From positions 1 through 12,002 of the forward strand of contig JNEM01017029.1 of NCBI GenBank assembly GCA_000697335.1: a stretch of DNA of 12,002 bases, read 5' to 3'. The stretch comes from Conidiobolus incongruus B7586. Taxonomy: Eukaryota; Entomophthoromycota; Entomophthoromycetes; Entomophthorales; Conidiobolaceae. Both the position numbers and the translations under genes were made by a program. The stretch's first letter is position 1. Every line of letters begins with the position of its first letter. Under the pieces are notes generated by a model. It worked only from the letters and a program-made list of their open reading frames with translations, was not told the origin of the DNA and did no database searches. This document shows, in pieces, positions 9,659-12,002 of this stretch.

Positions 9659-10032
9659 TATAAGTAAATAACAATAGTTAAGGGTAAAGAAAGTAGGTTT
9701 CTCAATATCTTAAGAAATATATAATAATTAAATCCTTTAGTATTAAGGTGTTTACTAAGAATAATAAAAAATATATTAATAGTTAGGCAAAAGGTTTATT
9801 TGTGTAAGAAGTAATATAAGCTAAAGTTTTAGCTAGAGAAAAAAATCTAAGTTTTTCTTATAACTAAGTAGAATATATACACATAAGTATATAAGGTTAA
9901 GTAATAGTAAAATTACTCAGATAAAAGGATTTATAAAATGTTGATAAAACTTATTTTAGATAATTAGGTTTTTAATAATGAATTAGAATGAGGAAAGGTA
10001 TCAATTAAGTAGCAATTATTAAAATACTTATA
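9659..10032 (-). repeat. 5' LTR of element B
   Basis: A 374-bp partner of 4423-4796, beginning TATAAGTAAAT and ending CTTATA on the + strand. Equal length and a recognisable match along the whole repeat show this is the element's own pair and not two chance solo LTRs; the flanking GTTAC confirms it. For the - strand element this copy would hold the promoter. No individual promoter element can be chosen. Confidence 0.92.
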
Positions 10033-10037
10033 GTTAC
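10033..10037. repeat. Target site duplication of element B, right copy
   Basis: GTTAC immediately outside B's right LTR, identical to 4418-4422. Confidence 0.88.
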
Positions 10038-10725
10038 TATCCTTTTTCCTTAAGATTAACTTATTTATATTTATTATTAATCATCCCTAAATTAATAAAC
10101 TTATTGAAAAAACTATTAAAACCTTCAAACAAATAATTAAAGCTAATATCAATATTAATTAGTTAAATTAAATTATTTATATTTATTAACTCTAATATCT
10201 ATTTATTACTTTTATTAATAAATCAATAAGTTTTAACTTTTATTTTATTAATTATAATAAATATCTTAATTTAATAATACTTTTAAAACTTTAAATTAAC
10301 ATATTTTAAAATATTGTTGAATTTTAATCTAATATCAAATATATTTATTCCTTTATTAAATTTAACTTGGCAGAAAATTAAAGGATTATAAAATAATAAT
10401 ATTTAAAGTTATTTAAAAATCCTCTTAAATAAAAAACTAGTATATTTATATATTTAGAATATTTTACCTTTAAACCTATTTTACTTAAATTTAACTTAAA
10501 TCTAAAAATTTAACTTTATATTACAACCTTTATAAAATTTAGTTTATTAATTTAAATTTTGAAAATATTATCTTAAAATTAATTTTAATTTTAAGGATCA
10601 ATTTTGCCTTTTATATATTTAAAATCAAACCCTATTTTAAAGATTTTAATATTTTTTTTAATTGATTAAAAACTTAAAATTAAATCTAATTATTAATTAA
10701 GATAAAATAAAAAAATTATATTAAT
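10038..10725 (+). pseudogene. Element A integrase, second part, beyond B
   Basis: Sequence of A's integrase resuming on the + strand after B. The segment at about 10080-10140 (INKLIEKTIKTFKQII) is the counterpart of the conserved helix after the third catalytic region of Ty3/Gypsy integrases, where relatives read 'HPQTDGQTER.N..L'. The next 150 bp suit the end of the core, and 10330-10720 suits the C-terminal linker and GPY/F region, which is hard to read. Placement beside the end of B, continuing the domain order left off at 4422, is the main evidence that B split one integrase. Confidence 0.75.
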
Positions 10726-10726
10726 T

Positions 10727-10870
10727 ATATAATTAAATCTAAATCTATTAGGAATAAGCTCTATTTTTATATAAAATAAATATATTATCTTATTAAAAAA
10801 GCTATATAAAAACCTTTAGAAAATATTAAAAATATCTTGACTTATTATACCTATTTGCAAAAATCCAAGG
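10727..10870 (+). pseudogene. Element A chromodomain remnant
   Basis: A chromodomain remnant after integrase. The segment KLYFYIKWIYYLIKKAI at about 10758-10808 has the aromatic/WK-type core of chromodomains ('Y.VKW.GY...TWEP'), followed by KPLENIKNIL and TYLQKSKEY toward 10870. It ends about 35 bp before the 3' LTR, the usual place. Its C-terminal part resembles B's chromodomain tail, suggesting A and B are related lineages though their LTRs differ. Confidence 0.75.
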
Positions 10871-10904
10871 AGTATGTTTTTTCTAAAAAAACTTATTAGG
10901 GTAA

Positions 10905-11298
10905 TATTAAAAGACTAGTTTTTTAAACACTTATATATATTTCTATATAATTTGATTAACTATAAATTATATAATAAATTTATACTTTTATAACTAAATT
11001 GATTATATAAATAATATTAAATTATTTAATAAATTAAGTTTTTTTTTCTCAATATTTATTTTTTTTATCCTTTCATTATTTTTAAGATTAAGACTATATC
11101 TTATTAATACTATAATATATTAACATTACCTAATATAAAGCTTAATATATTAGTGACTGATTTTAATTCAAAGCTTGATTAAACTTTATTTATATTTATA
11201 TATTACAGCTATGTTATAATATCATATTCTGTATTATATTACTTTTATATCAAAATTTTTCTCTATATTATATTGATATTTTACCATTATACTTATAA
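10905..11298 (+). repeat. 3' LTR of element A
   Basis: Direct repeat of 1-397. The start at 10905 is placed by the TAT that would correspond to the TG-type LTR end; the alignment itself is firm from 10907. A short purine-rich stretch (TTAGGGTAA, about 10896-10904) precedes it and may be the worn polypurine tract. The end at about 11298 rests on loss of similarity after ACTTATA at 11291-11297. Confidence 0.85.
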
Positions 11299-11411
11299 TT
11301 AATATTTATTATTTTTTATATATAATTATGTTAATTAAATTAATTTTTAAACATTTAAATATAATATAAACATAAAAATTAATAAAATATAAAGGTAAAG
11401 GAAACTTTATA
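11299..11411 (-). repeat. Probable start of element C's 3' LTR, cut by element A
   Basis: On the - strand, a purine run (AGAAAAAGGGAGA, 11412-11424) follows C's chromodomain and would serve as polypurine tract. The sequence after it begins TATAAAG, a plausible transition-altered TG-type LTR start. If so, about 113 bp of LTR remain before A's boundary at 11298. No second copy is in the window, so this is inferred from family architecture. Confidence 0.4.
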
Positions 11412-11424
11412 TCTCCCTTTTTCT

Positions 11425-11600
11425 AAGATTTAAAATTCTTGGTAAATTAAGATATTTCTTATAAAACTCTGATATTAATCTTTTTATGTTGTTATAATTA
11501 ACTATAAGCTTTTAAGTAGCTTCTTCTAGTAAGTAGTTTTTTATTTAACTTGGTATTATAACTTTCTATATTAAATTCTCAAGTTTATAATTTTTACTTT
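11425..11600 (-). pseudogene. Element C chromodomain remnant
   Basis: Chromodomain read on the - strand. The segment YLLEEAT (about 11513-11533) is the 'Y..EEATWEP' hallmark, and LISEFYKKYLNLPRI (about 11437-11481) matches the C-terminal helix and 'F..+YP..P' tail seen in many fungal chromovirus integrases. The tail differs from those of A and B, so C belongs to another lineage. Degraded. Confidence 0.7.
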
Positions 11601-11629
11601 ATATTTTTTAACATCATTAACTAAAATAG

Positions 11630-12002
11630 AGGTATATATATTCTTTGATATTTTTTTATAATATAAATTAAAAAAAACTCAAAAAATATTAGATGAATCT
11701 TATAACCCTTATCTAGTTTTAATTTATATACTATTAGATTAATTTTCTTAATAATTTTAAATTAACCAATTCTTTTATTATTTAATTTTATATTTAATTG
11801 GTTAATTTTTAGGTTATTTATATTTAGATAGATATATTAACTAATGTTTAACTTTTTAAATAATATATGTCCTTTATTATAAAATTTCTTATAATTTTCT
11901 TTTATTTTATTAATATTAATCTTTAATTTATTATATAATTTCTTTAACTTATTAATTTTAATAATGATAACTTTATTAATAATATTTATTAAATTGATTT
12001 AT
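11630..12002 (-). pseudogene. Element C integrase C-terminus (GPY/F region), partial
   Basis: On the - strand, FYNKGHILFKKLNI (about 11844-11885) resembles the conserved 'YYDK......GD.VLL' segment that follows the integrase core. Next come NQLNIKLNNKRIG (about 11762-11800), the counterpart of the 'KL..K+.GPF' module, and RVIRFI with its hydrophobic continuation (about 11676-11720), the counterpart of 'IHPVFHVS'. These three in order identify a Ty3/Gypsy integrase C-terminus. The catalytic core would lie beyond the right edge. Confidence 0.7.

Larger units (their letters stand above)
4423..10032 (-). mobile_element. Element B: Ty3/Gypsy chromovirus fossil nested in A
   Basis: A full-length (5610 bp) Ty3/Gypsy LTR retrotransposon fossil on the - strand. 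It has two 374-bp LTRs, a 5-bp target duplication GTTAC on each side, a primer binding site next to the 5' LTR, a polypurine tract next to the 3' LTR, and remnants of gag, protease, RT, RNase H, integrase and chromodomain in the order expected for chromoviruses. It inserted into A's integrase core in the opposite orientation. Structurally whole end to end, but the coding region is broken in dozens of places. The two LTRs are about four-fifths identical by eye, with mostly transition differences; since RIP would create such differences quickly, this cannot be turned into an age. It is younger than A, because it interrupts it. Confidence 0.93.
1..11298 (+). mobile_element. Element A: decayed Ty3/Gypsy chromovirus, interrupted by element B
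   Basis: A Ty3/Gypsy LTR retrotransposon fossil on the + strand. A direct repeat of about 395 bp marks its ends (1-397 and about 10905-11298). Between them, remnants of gag with a CCHC knuckle, protease, reverse transcriptase, RNase H, integrase and chromodomain appear in the order PR-RT-RH-INT-CHR, which identifies the chromovirus branch rather than Ty1/Copia, where integrase precedes RT. Subtracting B and one copy of its target duplication leaves about 5.7 kb, normal for the family. The window starts about two bases inside the left LTR, so A's own target duplication cannot be checked. The coding part is broken dozens of times and is very TA-rich, as expected after RIP. It is older than B, which lies within it. 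Family assignment is firm; the exact lineage is not. Confidence 0.88.
11299..12002 (-). mobile_element. Element C: fragment of a third chromovirus, leaving the window at right
   Basis: A third Ty3/Gypsy fossil on the - strand, represented only by its 3' end: integrase C-terminus, chromodomain, a purine tract and probably the start of its 3' LTR. It lies directly against A's 3' LTR, and no counterpart of these sequences is seen within A or B. A therefore seems to have inserted into C, making C the oldest layer. Broken many times. Its length and 5' parts lie outside the window. Confidence 0.7.

Noticed and set aside
4423-10032. The two 374-bp repeats as a CRISPR-like or segmental duplication pair
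   Set aside because: Two copies only, with LTR-type ends, a target duplication outside, and primer and polypurine sites inside; they are the LTRs of B.
1-12002. Mitochondrial, apicoplast or other organellar DNA, suggested by the extreme AT content
   Set aside because: No organellar genes, tRNAs or rRNAs are visible, and Ty3/Gypsy LTR elements with chromodomains are nuclear. Rereading TGA as tryptophan would not help, as most breaks are of other kinds.
1-12002. An AT-rich protist genome (for example Dictyostelium or Plasmodium) as the source
   Set aside because: Not fully excluded, as chromovirus-like elements occur beyond fungi. But decay dominated by transitions and TpA, confined to repeats, fits ascomycete RIP better.
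1-12002. Promoters, terminators or riboswitches picked from TATA-like and T-run motifs
   Set aside because: Such motifs occur by chance throughout sequence this AT-rich; none has supporting context.

Overview
The window is an extremely AT-rich, gene-free stretch made of at least three decayed Ty3/Gypsy LTR retrotransposons nested in one another. No host gene, tRNA, rRNA or CRISPR array could be supported. The base composition (TpA everywhere, CpG almost absent, C-to-T and G-to-A type differences between repeat copies) is what repeat-induced point mutation (RIP) leaves behind. The source is therefore most likely the nuclear genome of a filamentous ascomycete fungus, in an AT-rich, probably heterochromatic block. 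The organism is inferred; the nested retroelements are read directly from the sequence.

Layout. Element A runs on the + strand from the left edge to about 11298. Its 5' LTR is at 1-397 (the window seems to cut off its first two bases) and its 3' LTR is at about 10905-11298. Between them, in order, are remnants of gag with a CCHC knuckle, protease, reverse transcriptase, RNase H, integrase and a C-terminal chromodomain. Element B (4423-10032, - strand, 5610 bp) sits inside A's integrase. It has two 374-bp LTRs, is flanked by a perfect 5-bp target site duplication (GTTAC at 4418-4422 and 10033-10037), and has the same domain order, also ending in a chromodomain. Element C (about 11299-12002, - strand) is the integrase C-terminus and chromodomain of a third element and leaves the window on the right. 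A appears to have inserted into C's 3' LTR or just beside it.

The order of events was therefore probably C, then A, then B. All three encode a chromodomain after integrase, so all are chromoviruses. In that group the chromodomain is thought to guide integration into heterochromatin, which fits elements landing inside each other. All three are fossils with dozens of breaks in the coding regions, and none could make a full protein. B preserves the longest readable pieces (66 to 92 residues), in keeping with its being the youngest layer. I found no convincing new biological system; the interest lies in the nest's architecture, its clean insertion boundary and the base-skew switch at B's borders.
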